Shown here: in pieces, positions 15,662 through 25,118 of the stretch | Layout: each line of letters opens with the position of its first letter | How positions within the stretch are numbered: position 1 is the stretch's first letter | Assembly (NCBI GenBank): GCA_045544615.1 | Contig: JAZPZI010000013.1 | Location: 1-64,000, forward strand | Length of the DNA stretch: 64,000 nt | Source: CAKSFT01 sp045544615 | Lineage (GTDB): Bacteria > Bacillota > Clostridia > UBA1381 | Reading direction: 5' to 3' | Program-made: the position numbers and the translations under genes | The notes under the pieces: generated by a model | What the model was told of the DNA's origin: nothing | Seen by the model: the letters and a program-made list of their open reading frames with translations, nothing else | The model's database searches: none

Positions 15662-17416
15662 TTATATTTTTTTAAATGATTCTTTGACTACTGAATATGC
15701 TTTTTTAGGTTTAAAGTCGATTGTTAAAAGACCTTTCCTGTTATAACCTTTTTGATATCTGCCTAATTTTAAAGGTGTTCTGAAATCGGTCAGGGCAAAA
15801 ACCGAAATACCTTGCATTATTCCTTTTTCGGTGCATTCTTTGAAAAGCTTCATGACTTTTTCCATGAAATCTGCCTGTCGGTCTTCTCCAAAGTCAAATC
15901 CTTTTTCACCCAATACTGCGTCTATGCCGATTTCAGCAAACATAGTCGGTTTATTATATTTGCTTAACAGTTCAAGTTTTTTATAATTAATATCAAATAT
16001 AGGCTCTTCCTCATTCCCATCATGAATACCGGAATATGTGTTTATTGCAACAACATCAAGTTTATCAATTAACAACTTGGGGTATTCCAATGAATCTTCC
16101 TCGTCGCCTGCGCCCTCAAAACCTCCGGTAAAAGAAACAAGTCGTGACGGGTCTTCTTTCCGGGCAAACTCTGCTGCTTCAATAAAATATCCAAGATTGT
16201 TCTGGATTTCTGAAGGGAATATTCTGAGGCACTCATTACCCACGCTCCAGATAATTACTGACGGTGCGTTGCGGTGTTCTATGAGCATTGAAGAAAGAGC
16301 GTTTAGTGCATTTTTACTTCGTGCAGGATAGTGCATATCATCAATCCAATATGCAGGAGTTTCCAACCACAAAAGCACTCCTCTTCTGTCGCATTCTTTA
16401 ACAAAATCTCGGCTTGGCGGGCAATGTCCTGCACGGGCAAAGTTTCCGTTTAAATCCTTTATGGCATCAACGGTCTTTTCAGACATTTCTTTGCCGATAG
16501 AAAACAAACCTCTTTCATCAGCAGTCCATGCCGCAACACCTTTTAAGATAATTCGTTGACCATTTAATAAAATCTGATTTCCCTCAGTACAAATTTCTCT
16601 TAAGCCAACTGAATCTGTCCACACATCGTTGTCAATTTTCACCGTAAAGCCATATAGATATGGTGAATCAATCGACCAAAGTTTTAGTTTACTTACGGGT
16701 ACAACAACACTATGGTTGTTCCAGACATTACATCTACCCGATATGGTTTCGTTAAATACATTTTCTCCTTCGGCATCAGTTAAGGTAAAACTGATGTCTT
16801 TTTTAAGTCTGCTTGATGCATCCGGCAAACAAGCCATATCGATTATGGCATTATCGTCATCGAGTGTGAGAGTGATTTTAGCATCACGAATATAAATATC
16901 CGGTTTGTAAAACACTTCTACTTCCCTGATGATACCACCAAAATGGAACCAGTCGTGCATAGTGCCCGGAACAGATTCCTCTGTTCTTGTAGAATTACTT
17001 ATTATCAGCAAGCGGTTATCTTCTTGTGCAACTTCTGTTATATCAAAAGTAAAACGCTGATAAGCTCCAAAGTGTGAGCCAATATATTTACCGTTCAGGA
17101 ACACTTCACAATTATCATTCACCGCTCCGAATGAGAGAAAAATTCGCTCATTTTCCTTTGGCAATTTCAGCGGGAACTTATTTAAAAATACAACATCACC
17201 CTCATAAAATTCAAGGTTTTCGTGAATGTTGTTATATGTAGCAGGAACCGTTGTATCCCAAAAAGCATCATCATCAAAAGACGGGAAAAAATATCCTTCT
17301 TTCCTGATGCTTTTCCACCATTTCTGTTGTCTGCACCTACCCATCGGATCAGGAACTAATTTCCAACCCTTATCAAGTGTTATACCTTTTGTTTCTGCGA
17401 AGTTTATATGTAACAT
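15662..17416 (-). CDS. Beta-glucuronidase, glycoside hydrolase family 2
   Basis: A protein of 584 residues, close to E. coli UidA (603), with no signal peptide. N-terminal sugar-binding domain (about 15-170, with NCEVFLNGKYIGSHFGAYQRF), Ig-like domain (about 175-275), TIM barrel after that. The acid/base is Glu395 in WSVGNECLR and the nucleophile is Glu495 in MFAEIGIDAVLG. Near the C-terminus GYNRKGLLT provides Asn559-x-Lys561, the N-x-K motif that marks glucuronide specificity in this family by binding the C6 carboxylate. Together with kduI, 13 bases downstream, this shows that the substrate carries glucuronic (or another uronic) acid. AGGAGG precedes the ATG. Confidence 0.9.
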   Translation of the reverse strand: MLHINFAETKGITLDKGWKLVPDPMGRCRQQKWWKSIRKEGYFFPSFDDDAFWDTTVPATYNNIHENLEFYEGDVVFLNKFPLKLPKENERIFLSFGAVNDNCEVFLNGKYIGSHFGAYQRFTFDITEVAQEDNRLLIISNSTRTEESVPGTMHDWFHFGGIIREVEVFYKPDIYIRDAKITLTLDDDNAIIDMACLPDASSRLKKDISFTLTDAEGENVFNETISGRCNVWNNHSVVVPVSKLKLWSIDSPYLYGFTVKIDNDVWTDSVGLREICTEGNQILLNGQRIILKGVAAWTADERGLFSIGKEMSEKTVDAIKDLNGNFARAGHCPPSRDFVKECDRRGVLLWLETPAYWIDDMHYPARSKNALNALSSMLIEHRNAPSVIIWSVGNECLRIFPSEIQNNLGYFIEAAEFARKEDPSRLVSFTGGFEGAGDEEDSLEYPKLLIDKLDVVAINTYSGIHDGNEEEPIFDINYKKLELLSKYNKPTMFAEIGIDAVLGEKGFDFGEDRQADFMEKVMKLFKECTEKGIMQGISVFALTDFRTPLKLGRYQKGYNRKGLLTIDFKPKKAYSVVKESFKKI

Positions 17417-17471
17417 ATGCCGTCCTCCTACAGTTTAAGTTTTACCAAATAAAGATTAACTGCAAATTATT

Positions 17472-18101
17472 TTAGTTTTCCCTAAATGCTTCCAGCCATG
17501 CATCAGCAATTATTTTATGACCGGCAGTTGTCGGATGAACGCCATCAAAAAGCCAATACTCAGCCGGTGCATTTTTGCATGCATTATCAAACTTTTCCTG
17601 AAGCGGTATAAACTTTGTATTGTACTTTTCAGCAATTTTATAAGCAACTGAAGCTCTTATCTTCACTTCTTTTTCAAACTCGTCCCAATGTTCAGCTGTA
17701 GCTCTCCCAGGCAGAACAAAAGGTTCTAAAATCATTATTTTAGAGTTTGGTAATTGTTCCTTGATTTCAGATAGCAACAAATCATAAACTTTTTCGAATA
17801 ATTGTTCTGACAATCCATTCTGATAGTTTATTTCATGCCACACATCGTTCACGCCTATCAATATGCTTACAACATCAGGCTCAAGATTGATTAAGTCCTT
17901 TTTCACCCTTGCAAGCAAATCTACAACTCTGTTTCCGCTAATACCTCTGTTTTGAAAAATGTATTTTTCCGGAAACTTTTCTCCTAATTCTGCAGCGACT
18001 AAAACAGGATAACCGCATCCCTGGAATATTTCCTGGTTGTTCTCGTCCTTTGATCTGTTTGAGTCTGTAATAGAATCTCCCTGGAATAATATTTTAATCA
18101 T
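17472..18101 (-). CDS. Cytosolic SGNH/GDSL esterase
   Basis: A protein of 209 residues, no signal peptide. SGNH blocks: GDSIT with Ser10, SGNRV near 55-59, GVND with Asn85, and DGVHPT with Asp186/His189, so all four blocks are in place. Such enzymes remove acetyl groups from sugars or plant polysaccharide fragments (rhamnogalacturonan- or xylan-type acetylesterases); the exact ester is unknown. It is preceded 30 bases upstream by the NodB-type deacetylase gene, so two deacetylating activities are co-produced. The same two domains occur fused in the giant exported protein at 55527-62549. AGGAGG precedes the ATG. Confidence 0.85.
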   Translation of the reverse strand: MIKILFQGDSITDSNRSKDENNQEIFQGCGYPVLVAAELGEKFPEKYIFQNRGISGNRVVDLLARVKKDLINLEPDVVSILIGVNDVWHEINYQNGLSEQLFEKVYDLLLSEIKEQLPNSKIMILEPFVLPGRATAEHWDEFEKEVKIRASVAYKIAEKYNTKFIPLQEKFDNACKNAPAEYWLFDGVHPTTAGHKIIADAWLEAFREN

Positions 18102-18131
18102 AGTTTTCCTCCTGTACTTTCACCAATCAAG

Positions 18132-18818
18132 TTACTCAAAGCATCTTGAATATGCTTCTCCATTTGTTAAAAAAACAACTTCCTTTAGCTCCGATAGATG
18201 CTTCAATAGTTTTTCAAATATTGTCCACCCGTTTTTTAAGGCTGCGATTTCATAAGAGTGTCCGTAAATATGCAAAACCGATAAGCAATTATCGTTTGTT
18301 TTTTCAAATTCTTTTATTGTTTCATATATATCCGAATCGAAAATATGTGCTGTTGGTTTACAGTTGAATTTATGTTCCGGTATTGAGAAATCTTTTTTTT
18401 CGTCCGGGATCGTTCTTGCAAAACTAACAACGCCAAGTTCTTCCATGTACCTTATTACTTGCTCATTAACACTTCCACCCGGATATGCACAGCATACAAT
18501 AGGGATATTTGTGTATTCAGAAAAAACTCTCAGGTCATTATTCAGGCTTTCGAAAATTTCGTTTTTTGACATAGCGGTAAAATCACCGTGATTATCGCCG
18601 TGCGCACCAATTTCAAATCCATCGTAAGTCTTCTTTAATTCATTTTCGGAAAGCTTTATGTAATGTCTCTTTCCACCACAACAATCACCTTCTAAGCCAA
18701 TATGCCCCGAACACAAATAAAATGTTGCTTTTAATCCATATTTTCTTAATAATTGGGCAACTCTCACATCATAATTCTCACCATCGTCAAATGATAGTGT
18801 GATAATCCTATTGTACAT
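18132..18818 (-). CDS. NodB-type polysaccharide deacetylase (CE4-like), cytosolic
   Basis: A protein of 228 residues. Motif 1 TLSFDDG (Asp11/Asp12) and motif 2 GAHGDNH (His73/His77) give the metal site of the NodB fold; CAYPGGSVNE is the motif 3 region. Family members remove N- or O-acetyl groups from glycans. Most CE4 enzymes are exported; this one has no signal peptide, so it should act on imported oligosaccharides. The start codon follows the upstream esterase stop by one base and uses AAGGG inside that gene, so translation is probably coupled. Confidence 0.85.
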   Translation of the reverse strand: MYNRIITLSFDDGENYDVRVAQLLRKYGLKATFYLCSGHIGLEGDCCGGKRHYIKLSENELKKTYDGFEIGAHGDNHGDFTAMSKNEIFESLNNDLRVFSEYTNIPIVCCAYPGGSVNEQVIRYMEELGVVSFARTIPDEKKDFSIPEHKFNCKPTAHIFDSDIYETIKEFEKTNDNCLSVLHIYGHSYEIAALKNGWTIFEKLLKHLSELKEVVFLTNGEAYSRCFE

Positions 18819-18819
18819 T

Positions 18820-19596
18820 TTATTTCCATCCCTTCAATTTCAGCCATGACAGCAGATTACCTTGCCATGACGAAACATAAGGTTCACTTTTAGCCAGACC
18901 AAGTCCATGCTCACCAACAGGATAAATATGCATTTCGTAAGGAATGCTTTCGGCAGAAAGTGCCTCTGCGTATAAAAGCGAGTTCATAACAGGCACAGAC
19001 CCGTCTGTTGATGTGTGCCATATAAATGCCTCAGGTGTGTTCTCGTTTATATGTTCATGAATAGACATCAGTTCAATCATACGCTCAGGTATGCCTCTCC
19101 CCAAAAGATTTATGCGTGAACCGTCATGTCGATAATATCCCATATCAATAACAGGGTAACAAAGAATTGATGCATTCGGTTTACAATCTTCGCCATCGAT
19201 TTTGTCGGTCGGCTCGTACATCATTTTATCATAATGAACAGAAACCGTAGCCGCCAGGTGTCCTCCTGCGCTAAATCCCATAACAGCAATTTTATCAGGG
19301 TCAATCTTATATTTATCAGCATAAAACCTTACATATTTTACTGCACGCATCGCATCCGATATTTCTGCCGGATGCTTATATGGTGCAACACGATAATCAA
19401 CAACAAATGATGTTATACCGTTTTGCTGAAACCATTTTGCAATCCCTTTACCCTCGTGTTCTGCTCTGCCGCCATATCCACCGCCCGGGAATATTACAAC
19501 AGCACCGCACGATTCTGCAGGATATGCTGTTATTTCCGGAATAAATTCGTTTTCATTATCATAGTATGGTATTTCGTTTTCCCATAAGCTTGGCAT
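18820..19596 (-). CDS. Cytosolic alpha/beta-hydrolase acetylesterase (BD-FAE/acetylxylan-esterase-like)
   Basis: A protein of 258 residues. PGGGYGG (37-43) forms the oxyanion hole, GFSAGG holds nucleophile Ser109, and STDGSVP (Asp198) and GEHGLG (His230) complete the triad. This pattern is typical of small xylan/pectin oligosaccharide acetylesterases in polysaccharide loci. The start is ATG at 19596, with AGGAGG just upstream; the longer frame to 19623 would overlap the FAD oxidoreductase. It is followed within one base by the deacetylase gene. Confidence 0.88.
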   Translation of the reverse strand: MPSLWENEIPYYDNENEFIPEITAYPAESCGAVVIFPGGGYGGRAEHEGKGIAKWFQQNGITSFVVDYRVAPYKHPAEISDAMRAVKYVRFYADKYKIDPDKIAVMGFSAGGHLAATVSVHYDKMMYEPTDKIDGEDCKPNASILCYPVIDMGYYRHDGSRINLLGRGIPERMIELMSIHEHINENTPEAFIWHTSTDGSVPVMNSLLYAEALSAESIPYEMHIYPVGEHGLGLAKSEPYVSSWQGNLLSWLKLKGWK

Positions 19597-19619
19597 TGTT
19601 TTCCTCCTGAATACTTTTC

Positions 19620-21392
19620 TCAATAAACTCTTATTTCAAATATCCTTGCTTCATCACAGCCATTGGTTTTATCAACAGTTACCTTAACCGAATCACACTC
19701 GATTTGGTTTATAGGATGTGTTCTCATTCTTTGATGATTATTGCAAACTTTTTCCTCGAAAACCTTCTTAGCACCGTCAAAACACTCGACAGTATAATCT
19801 TTAACTAAAGTGTCGGGAATATTTTTGCTTTGTCTTTCCTGTGCCCATTTTGAAATTGAAGGCATAATTTCAATCGAAAGATCGCTATCAAATATCAACT
19901 GAATATTGTTAATGATTTGTTTTTCGGGTAAATCAAGTTTTATCCATGGATGCTTTTCAATTTTTGCAGCCCACATATTGCTATCATTATTTTTAGTTCT
20001 GGTTATACCGTTTACAACATTTATACACTCAAATCCCTGTTCTTCAGAACCACAGGAAACCTTTGCCCCAAGAGCATAGTCATTAGAATCCGAGTTTACG
20101 ACATTTGGCAAATAACAGTCATCCTTTAATAATGTCTGTTGTAAAAGCTTTATTATTTTACCGACTTCTCTTGGCAAAATGTTTTTTTGAATTGCCAAAG
20201 CTGCCGCAGTACCTGTTGCCTGACCACATACAGCACAAGTCCCCATAACTCTCGTTGATGCAAATGCTCTGTGAGATACACTGATAAGTCTGCCGGCAAG
20301 CATAAGATTATCAACAGTTTTCGAGTAAAGGCACCTATATGGTATTTCATAAATATCGTCAAGCCAGCGTGTTTTATCTTCGGTTGGTTCAATGCCTTTG
20401 ACTGTATAATTTAAAAATCTTTCGGGCGGATGTGAATCGACATGCCAACCGCCATATGCTACCGTATCATCAAACGAAACACTTTTTTCTAAATCGTTTT
20501 CATTTAAAATATAGTCGCCTACTATTCTTCTGCTCTCTCTTTTTGCAGGTATCATTCCCACCCAATCGAGAACAAGATTGGTCGCTCTTTCATCACCTGT
20601 ATTCTTTATATAATCCCATATTCCATATACAATTTTTATAAGCTCATCTTTGGTTTCTTCCGCATCAGAGATTACATTTAATTCTGTTCCGCCCAACTCA
20701 AGCCACCAATATCCGGATGTGATTTCAACCCATTCTATATTTCTAACCCATTCAGAATCCTTATAGTCATATGCCCAGAATGGTTTTTCAAATTCCACCG
20801 GATGTCCGGCATCAATAGCTTTGAACATAATGGAGTTGCCCATTGTAACATCATCGGCTACTAAAACAGCATTTTCTTCTCCAAATTGATGCTTGTCTTC
20901 TCTTCCAAACATAAATTCTGCACCGGCAAGATATGATAATGTTCCATCGCCCGTTGCATCAACGAAAATTTTTGCTTCAAATTCATATCTTCTTTCTGAA
21001 GTTAGTTGAATAGCCTTGATTTTATGAATTTTACCGTTTGTTGCATCAACCTCTGTCATATGTGTATTTAAATACAAGGTTAGATTTTCCTGAAATTTTG
21101 CCTTTTCCCACAAAACGGAATCAAAAATCGCATAAGAGTGCTCTGGATTTCTGAACTTGTTTTCAAGCAATATTTCCTCAATTATTCCGGTTTCTCGCCT
21201 GTTCGGAAATTTACCGTGACAACTCGCACCACAAATATGCATTTTGATTTCAGAGCTTGCATTTCCTCCAAGAACGGGTCTGTCCTGAATCAAGACAGTT
21301 CTGGCACCACCTCTTGCAGATGCTATGGCAGTACACAAACCTCCTATACCACCGCCAACAACGCATACATCGTAATTTTCTGTTAAATACAT
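19620..21392 (-). CDS. FAD-dependent oxidoreductase with C-terminal discoidin-like domain
   Basis: A protein of 590 residues. YDVCVVGGGIGGLCTAIASAR (GGGIGG at 13-18) followed by LGGNASSEIKMHI is the dinucleotide-binding start of the 'FAD-dependent oxidoreductase' family (PF12831 type) common in Bacteroidetes and Firmicutes polysaccharide loci. A second FAD segment, LMLAGRLISVSHRAFASTRVMGTCAVCGQ, lies near 380-410. The last 130 residues (WAAKIEKHPWIKLDLPEKQIINNIQLIF ... EIRVY) look like an F5/8 discoidin-type beta-sandwich, which may hold a sugar. Substrate unknown; oxidation of a glycoside to a keto-sugar is a plausible idea only. The start at 21392 has GGAGG 9 bases upstream. It lies 26 bases downstream of the six-hairpin glycosidase gene. 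Confidence 0.8.
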   Translation of the reverse strand: MYLTENYDVCVVGGGIGGLCTAIASARGGARTVLIQDRPVLGGNASSEIKMHICGASCHGKFPNRRETGIIEEILLENKFRNPEHSYAIFDSVLWEKAKFQENLTLYLNTHMTEVDATNGKIHKIKAIQLTSERRYEFEAKIFVDATGDGTLSYLAGAEFMFGREDKHQFGEENAVLVADDVTMGNSIMFKAIDAGHPVEFEKPFWAYDYKDSEWVRNIEWVEITSGYWWLELGGTELNVISDAEETKDELIKIVYGIWDYIKNTGDERATNLVLDWVGMIPAKRESRRIVGDYILNENDLEKSVSFDDTVAYGGWHVDSHPPERFLNYTVKGIEPTEDKTRWLDDIYEIPYRCLYSKTVDNLMLAGRLISVSHRAFASTRVMGTCAVCGQATGTAAALAIQKNILPREVGKIIKLLQQTLLKDDCYLPNVVNSDSNDYALGAKVSCGSEEQGFECINVVNGITRTKNNDSNMWAAKIEKHPWIKLDLPEKQIINNIQLIFDSDLSIEIMPSISKWAQERQSKNIPDTLVKDYTVECFDGAKKVFEEKVCNNHQRMRTHPINQIECDSVKVTVDKTNGCDEARIFEIRVY

Positions 21393-21418
21393 ATCCTCAT
21401 ACCTCCAGAGCAATAATC

Positions 21419-23503
21419 CTACATTCTGGTTATTTTAACCACATTATGCTCAAGCTCAAAATCGCACATAGCAACAGTTTTTTTATTGTCAACACTTTTG
21501 CCATTTACTATGACATCTTTAATATTTTTACCGCAACCACACATATAAATGTCAAAGGTTTTTCCTGCAAAATGAAGGTTTTTAATTGTCATTTCTTCGC
21601 CATCGTAGGGATAAATATTCATTCCATTATGGTCAAAATCTATGCCAACGACAGAATGAATTACAGCTTCATACCAAGCTCTTAATGAATATGCCTGCCA
21701 TGTTCCGTTTACTGCATTCCAACTATCTGGTTTTGGTTCATTAACATTATCATAGCAGTCAATACCTTCCGGACACATTAAAATATCTGTCCAGCAATCA
21801 ATCCAGCCTATAAATTTTTCAACTAAATCTTTTCTGTTTTCAAAGTTTATAAGCCTTGCATAATACTCTCCGTTTGCAGGCCACCAACAATGCAACTGAT
21901 TACTGTCAAGATCATACGAATCGTTATCTACAGGAATCGGCAACAGTCCGGGTTCACAAACAAAATTGTTCTCAAAATATTTCAAACACTCTTTTGTTTT
22001 ACCGTCAATAAGTTCTTTACAAAAACCATTGTCCCACTTTATCGACATTGAAGTACATATATCACGCTTTTGTAATGTTTTCTCATCAATCGATGCAACA
22101 AAAAATCCTTTTTCCTCATCAAAAAACAAATTCGTAAAATTACTTAATGTTCTTGAGGCAAAAGCCTTTGCGCTTTGTGCAGTTTCTGTATCATTTATGC
22201 TCAATGCAAGCATCTCCATTGCTTTGATAGCACAATACAAACTACTGTTATTAAAGCAGCTTATATCATGCCCTGTTTCCTTTATTCCTTCTCTTACATC
22301 CGGGAATAAAGAATATCCATTGCATACTCCGGTGTTACCAACTTCACAATCACAAATCTTTTTGAATATCTTCTTTGCAAATTCGTAGTATGGCACAATA
22401 TCTCCGCCATTTATATAATACTGGTACAACAAGCTGATATAAAAACCTTGCGCAGAAACCATGCTCGTCTCGATATGAGACATATCTCTTGCAAAAAAAT
22501 GTCCAATTCCGTCTTCAGGATGGGATGTTTCAATATACATTTTAAGCATATCACCCATAAAATTCACATCATCCCAATACGCATAGGCAAAGCTCGAACT
22601 CATCCCGTCCCAGCCCCAAATCCAGTAATGTTCAGTTTTTGCATGCACTCCTCCCGGAACAGACGGAATTTTACAGGATTCGTGGTAAAGCGGTGCTAAA
22701 GCAAAGAAATTATTTAGTGACTTATATGGGCTTTCTAAAACAGGACTTTTTTCGATTACTTTTTCGTATCTTTCATTTTGTTTTTCAAACAAGTCCTTAT
22801 AGTTTTCGATTGATTCTGCTGTCCTGACTTCAACATTCTTTTTGCTATTATCAAAAGCAATAGCAAAGACGATTTCTTTTCCTTGTTCTAACTCATTGGT
22901 AATAAGCATATTTTTCTTAAAGCCAAATGTTCTTGTGTTGTGAATAAATGAATCATTACTTACAATTTTTATATATGTACTTTTACCTTCATCTTCAGTG
23001 CATTTTGCAGTAATAGCATTATTTATATATTCAAATTCGGACCAAGTTCTATCAACTTTTTTGTTTACATATAGAAAATTTCCGTATTTTAACGGGGTAA
23101 ATCTCCATGAATCATAAAACTCAACATCAAATTTCAAGCCTTTGTTTTCAAGTTTAATGGGAGTCAAAACAACAAATATTGTATTGTTTACAACTCTTTG
23201 CTCTAATTCAAATACCGATTTTTTGTAATGCCACTCACCTTTGAATCCATAGGGCATAACTTCGCATTTTGATATTTTCTGAGCACTGTGATAGCCTTCA
23301 TCTTCAATATAAAACCGCATACCGCCCCACATATCGTCGATAAAGACTTTTTCAGAACCTTTTGTAGTTTGATTGAAATATTCAACCTTTGAAATTCCGT
23401 ATTTATCAACTTCAAAGCTTAACAAATCATCGCAGAACCATCTTGGTAAATACGGCACTCCGTTTTCAGATAATATTTTTCCTTTTTCAATAATGTAATT
23501 CAT
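21419..23503 (-). CDS. Six-hairpin (alpha/alpha)6-barrel glycosidase-like protein
   Basis: A protein of 694 residues, no signal peptide. An N-terminal beta-sandwich (about 1-240) precedes an (alpha/alpha)6 barrel (about 255-620) with HYWIWGWDGMSSSFAYAYW, a motif class seen in GH15/GH63/GH78-like toroid enzymes. Further barrel signatures are LHCWWPANGEYYARL and WNAVNGTWQAYSLRAWYEAV. The C-terminal 70 residues resemble a small beta-domain typical of rhamnosidase-like proteins. I cannot assign a CAZy family or a bond with confidence; a debranching or rhamnosidase-like role is possible. AAGGGG precedes the ATG. Confidence 0.6.
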   Translation of the reverse strand: MNYIIEKGKILSENGVPYLPRWFCDDLLSFEVDKYGISKVEYFNQTTKGSEKVFIDDMWGGMRFYIEDEGYHSAQKISKCEVMPYGFKGEWHYKKSVFELEQRVVNNTIFVVLTPIKLENKGLKFDVEFYDSWRFTPLKYGNFLYVNKKVDRTWSEFEYINNAITAKCTEDEGKSTYIKIVSNDSFIHNTRTFGFKKNMLITNELEQGKEIVFAIAFDNSKKNVEVRTAESIENYKDLFEKQNERYEKVIEKSPVLESPYKSLNNFFALAPLYHESCKIPSVPGGVHAKTEHYWIWGWDGMSSSFAYAYWDDVNFMGDMLKMYIETSHPEDGIGHFFARDMSHIETSMVSAQGFYISLLYQYYINGGDIVPYYEFAKKIFKKICDCEVGNTGVCNGYSLFPDVREGIKETGHDISCFNNSSLYCAIKAMEMLALSINDTETAQSAKAFASRTLSNFTNLFFDEEKGFFVASIDEKTLQKRDICTSMSIKWDNGFCKELIDGKTKECLKYFENNFVCEPGLLPIPVDNDSYDLDSNQLHCWWPANGEYYARLINFENRKDLVEKFIGWIDCWTDILMCPEGIDCYDNVNEPKPDSWNAVNGTWQAYSLRAWYEAVIHSVVGIDFDHNGMNIYPYDGEEMTIKNLHFAGKTFDIYMCGCGKNIKDVIVNGKSVDNKKTVAMCDFELEHNVVKITRM

Positions 23504-23518
23504 AGAAAAACCCCTTGC

Positions 23519-24295
23519 TTATGAAAGTTTTTTGTTAAGGTAATCCTCAATCATTCCCATATACTCTATAACCTGTTCGTCAGTGCTTCTGTAATCATAG
23601 AGAATAAATGCATGCAAAATATTTTTAAGAGTTATCAGTTCTGCATCAAACCCATTTTTATTTAAACAATCGTACATTTTAATGGTATCCTCAATAGGAG
23701 TTGTGGGGTCAATGTCTCCATGCATAAACAAAAATTTCGAAGATTTATTTATATCATTTAAAACGGGTGATGCCTGCCTTCTTGCATTCTCATCATCAGA
23801 CGCATAAGAAAACACTCCGGTGCAATCCAATACAGGATTACACGAAATAACAATCTCCGGTCTTATTTCATCGTCATCCGATATTCCAAGACAAGTTGCA
23901 AGATGTGCCCCTGCAGAATCTCCTATCAAAATGATGTGTTTATTGTTAAAACCTAGCTTTTCTTTTACATAAAGCACTGCCTTTTTACAGTCGTCAATCA
24001 AATCCAGTATATCGGTATTATCATTTTCAATTGAACGATAAGATATGGCGACACCGGTGTATCCAAGTTTTGCAAATATTTTTGCCTGATGAATCATATC
24101 ACCGCCGGACCACTCACTGTTGTCCTTTCTCCCGGTTCGCCATCCTCCGCCGTGAATACATATAACAACATAGTCATTTTTTTCATTTTTAATCTTGGAA
24201 TTGAAAATGTGTACCGGAAGCTTGATTCCATCTACCTCTCTATAGACATCAATAATGTCGGGCAGAATTTTCTCATTTTTATCGTAATTTATCAT
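23519..24295 (-). CDS. Cytosolic alpha/beta-hydrolase esterase (HSL-like)
   Basis: A protein of 258 residues. HGGGW (48-52) is the oxyanion motif, GDSAG (125-129) carries Ser127, DIDPTTP gives Asp196 and LHAF gives His228, all as in hormone-sensitive-lipase-type carboxylesterases and sugar acetylesterases. No signal peptide. Its 5' end overlaps the TIM-barrel gene by 17 bases, so it is translationally linked to it. It is the second stand-alone alpha/beta-hydrolase esterase in the cytosolic part of the locus. Confidence 0.85.
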   Translation of the reverse strand: MINYDKNEKILPDIIDVYREVDGIKLPVHIFNSKIKNEKNDYVVICIHGGGWRTGRKDNSEWSGGDMIHQAKIFAKLGYTGVAISYRSIENDNTDILDLIDDCKKAVLYVKEKLGFNNKHIILIGDSAGAHLATCLGISDDDEIRPEIVISCNPVLDCTGVFSYASDDENARRQASPVLNDINKSSKFLFMHGDIDPTTPIEDTIKMYDCLNKNGFDAELITLKNILHAFILYDYRSTDEQVIEYMGMIEDYLNKKLS

Positions 24296-25106
24296 TTTCT
24301 ACCTCTTTTAAATTTTCAAAGGCTCTCATAGCATCTGTATCAGAAATTTCTTCTGAAATTATCGGAATATCAAGGTTATATTCTTTAAACTTATCAAATA
24401 TCAATTTATAGTTCAAAACACCGTCGCCCGGAACAACATTTTGGATTTTTCCGTCTATAACCACAAAGTCCTTGGCGTGAAATGCAACGATTTTATCCGA
24501 CAAAAGTCTGAACATTTCATCTATCATTTCATCCTGCATTTCATAGTTATTTATGTTTATATAGTTTACCGGATCAAAGATAACCTTAGCATTTTCGGAA
24601 TTTAAATCACGCATTAGCCTTGCCATTTTAGCAGGTGTATTTATGACATAACAATGCACACCCTCGATACCAACATTGACATTGTATTTTTCTGCTTCAG
24701 CTACCAGTTCTTTTACATTCTTCAAAAGATGTCTATAAGCTTCCTCTGTGTTATTAGCCTCATCCGACATCACATCCCCGTAAAAACCAGTCTCAGAGCC
24801 AACACAAATCGGGTTTAGGATGCTTGCATATTTTATCTTTTCCTTGAACCTGGAAAGTCCTGCTTCGAGTTCTTCAGGGTCTGTCGCTGAAAGATTAACA
24901 TAGCTACCAAAAACTGCAATCTTCATATCATCGAGTTGAGCCTTTAACTTTTCTGCATACTCTTTTGAAAACTTGCCGTATTCAAAATCTTCAACCGACT
25001 TATCAAGCACAAGTTGTAAATACCCAATATCAAGTTCTTTGCATCTTTTTACAATGTTTTCCAAGCCATTTGCCGAAACATCGTGACCTCTTATACCTTT
25101 TTTCAT
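24279..25106 (-). CDS. Sugar phosphate isomerase/epimerase-like TIM barrel
   Basis: A protein of 275 residues of the xylose-isomerase-like TIM barrel superfamily (AP_endonuc_2 type). Candidate metal ligands occur in the usual order: Glu148 (GIEGVHC), Asp178 (VIFDPVNY), His210 (AFHAKD) and Glu252 (ISEEIS). Members isomerise or epimerise keto-sugars, sugar acids or cyclitols, or act on 3-keto-glycosides. The substrate here is not evident; co-occurrence with an FAD oxidoreductase would fit handling of a keto-sugar (inference). It lies 12 bases downstream of the GH94 gene. Confidence 0.75.
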   Translation of the reverse strand: MKKGIRGHDVSANGLENIVKRCKELDIGYLQLVLDKSVEDFEYGKFSKEYAEKLKAQLDDMKIAVFGSYVNLSATDPEELEAGLSRFKEKIKYASILNPICVGSETGFYGDVMSDEANNTEEAYRHLLKNVKELVAEAEKYNVNVGIEGVHCYVINTPAKMARLMRDLNSENAKVIFDPVNYININNYEMQDEMIDEMFRLLSDKIVAFHAKDFVVIDGKIQNVVPGDGVLNYKLIFDKFKEYNLDIPIISEEISDTDAMRAFENLKEVENDKLR

Positions 25107-25118
25107 AGTTCACCCATA

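Noticed and set aside
21966..22388. 140-codon open frame on the plus strand
   Set aside because: It lies wholly inside the well-supported six-hairpin glycosidase gene, lacks a ribosome binding site and has no recognisable protein family.
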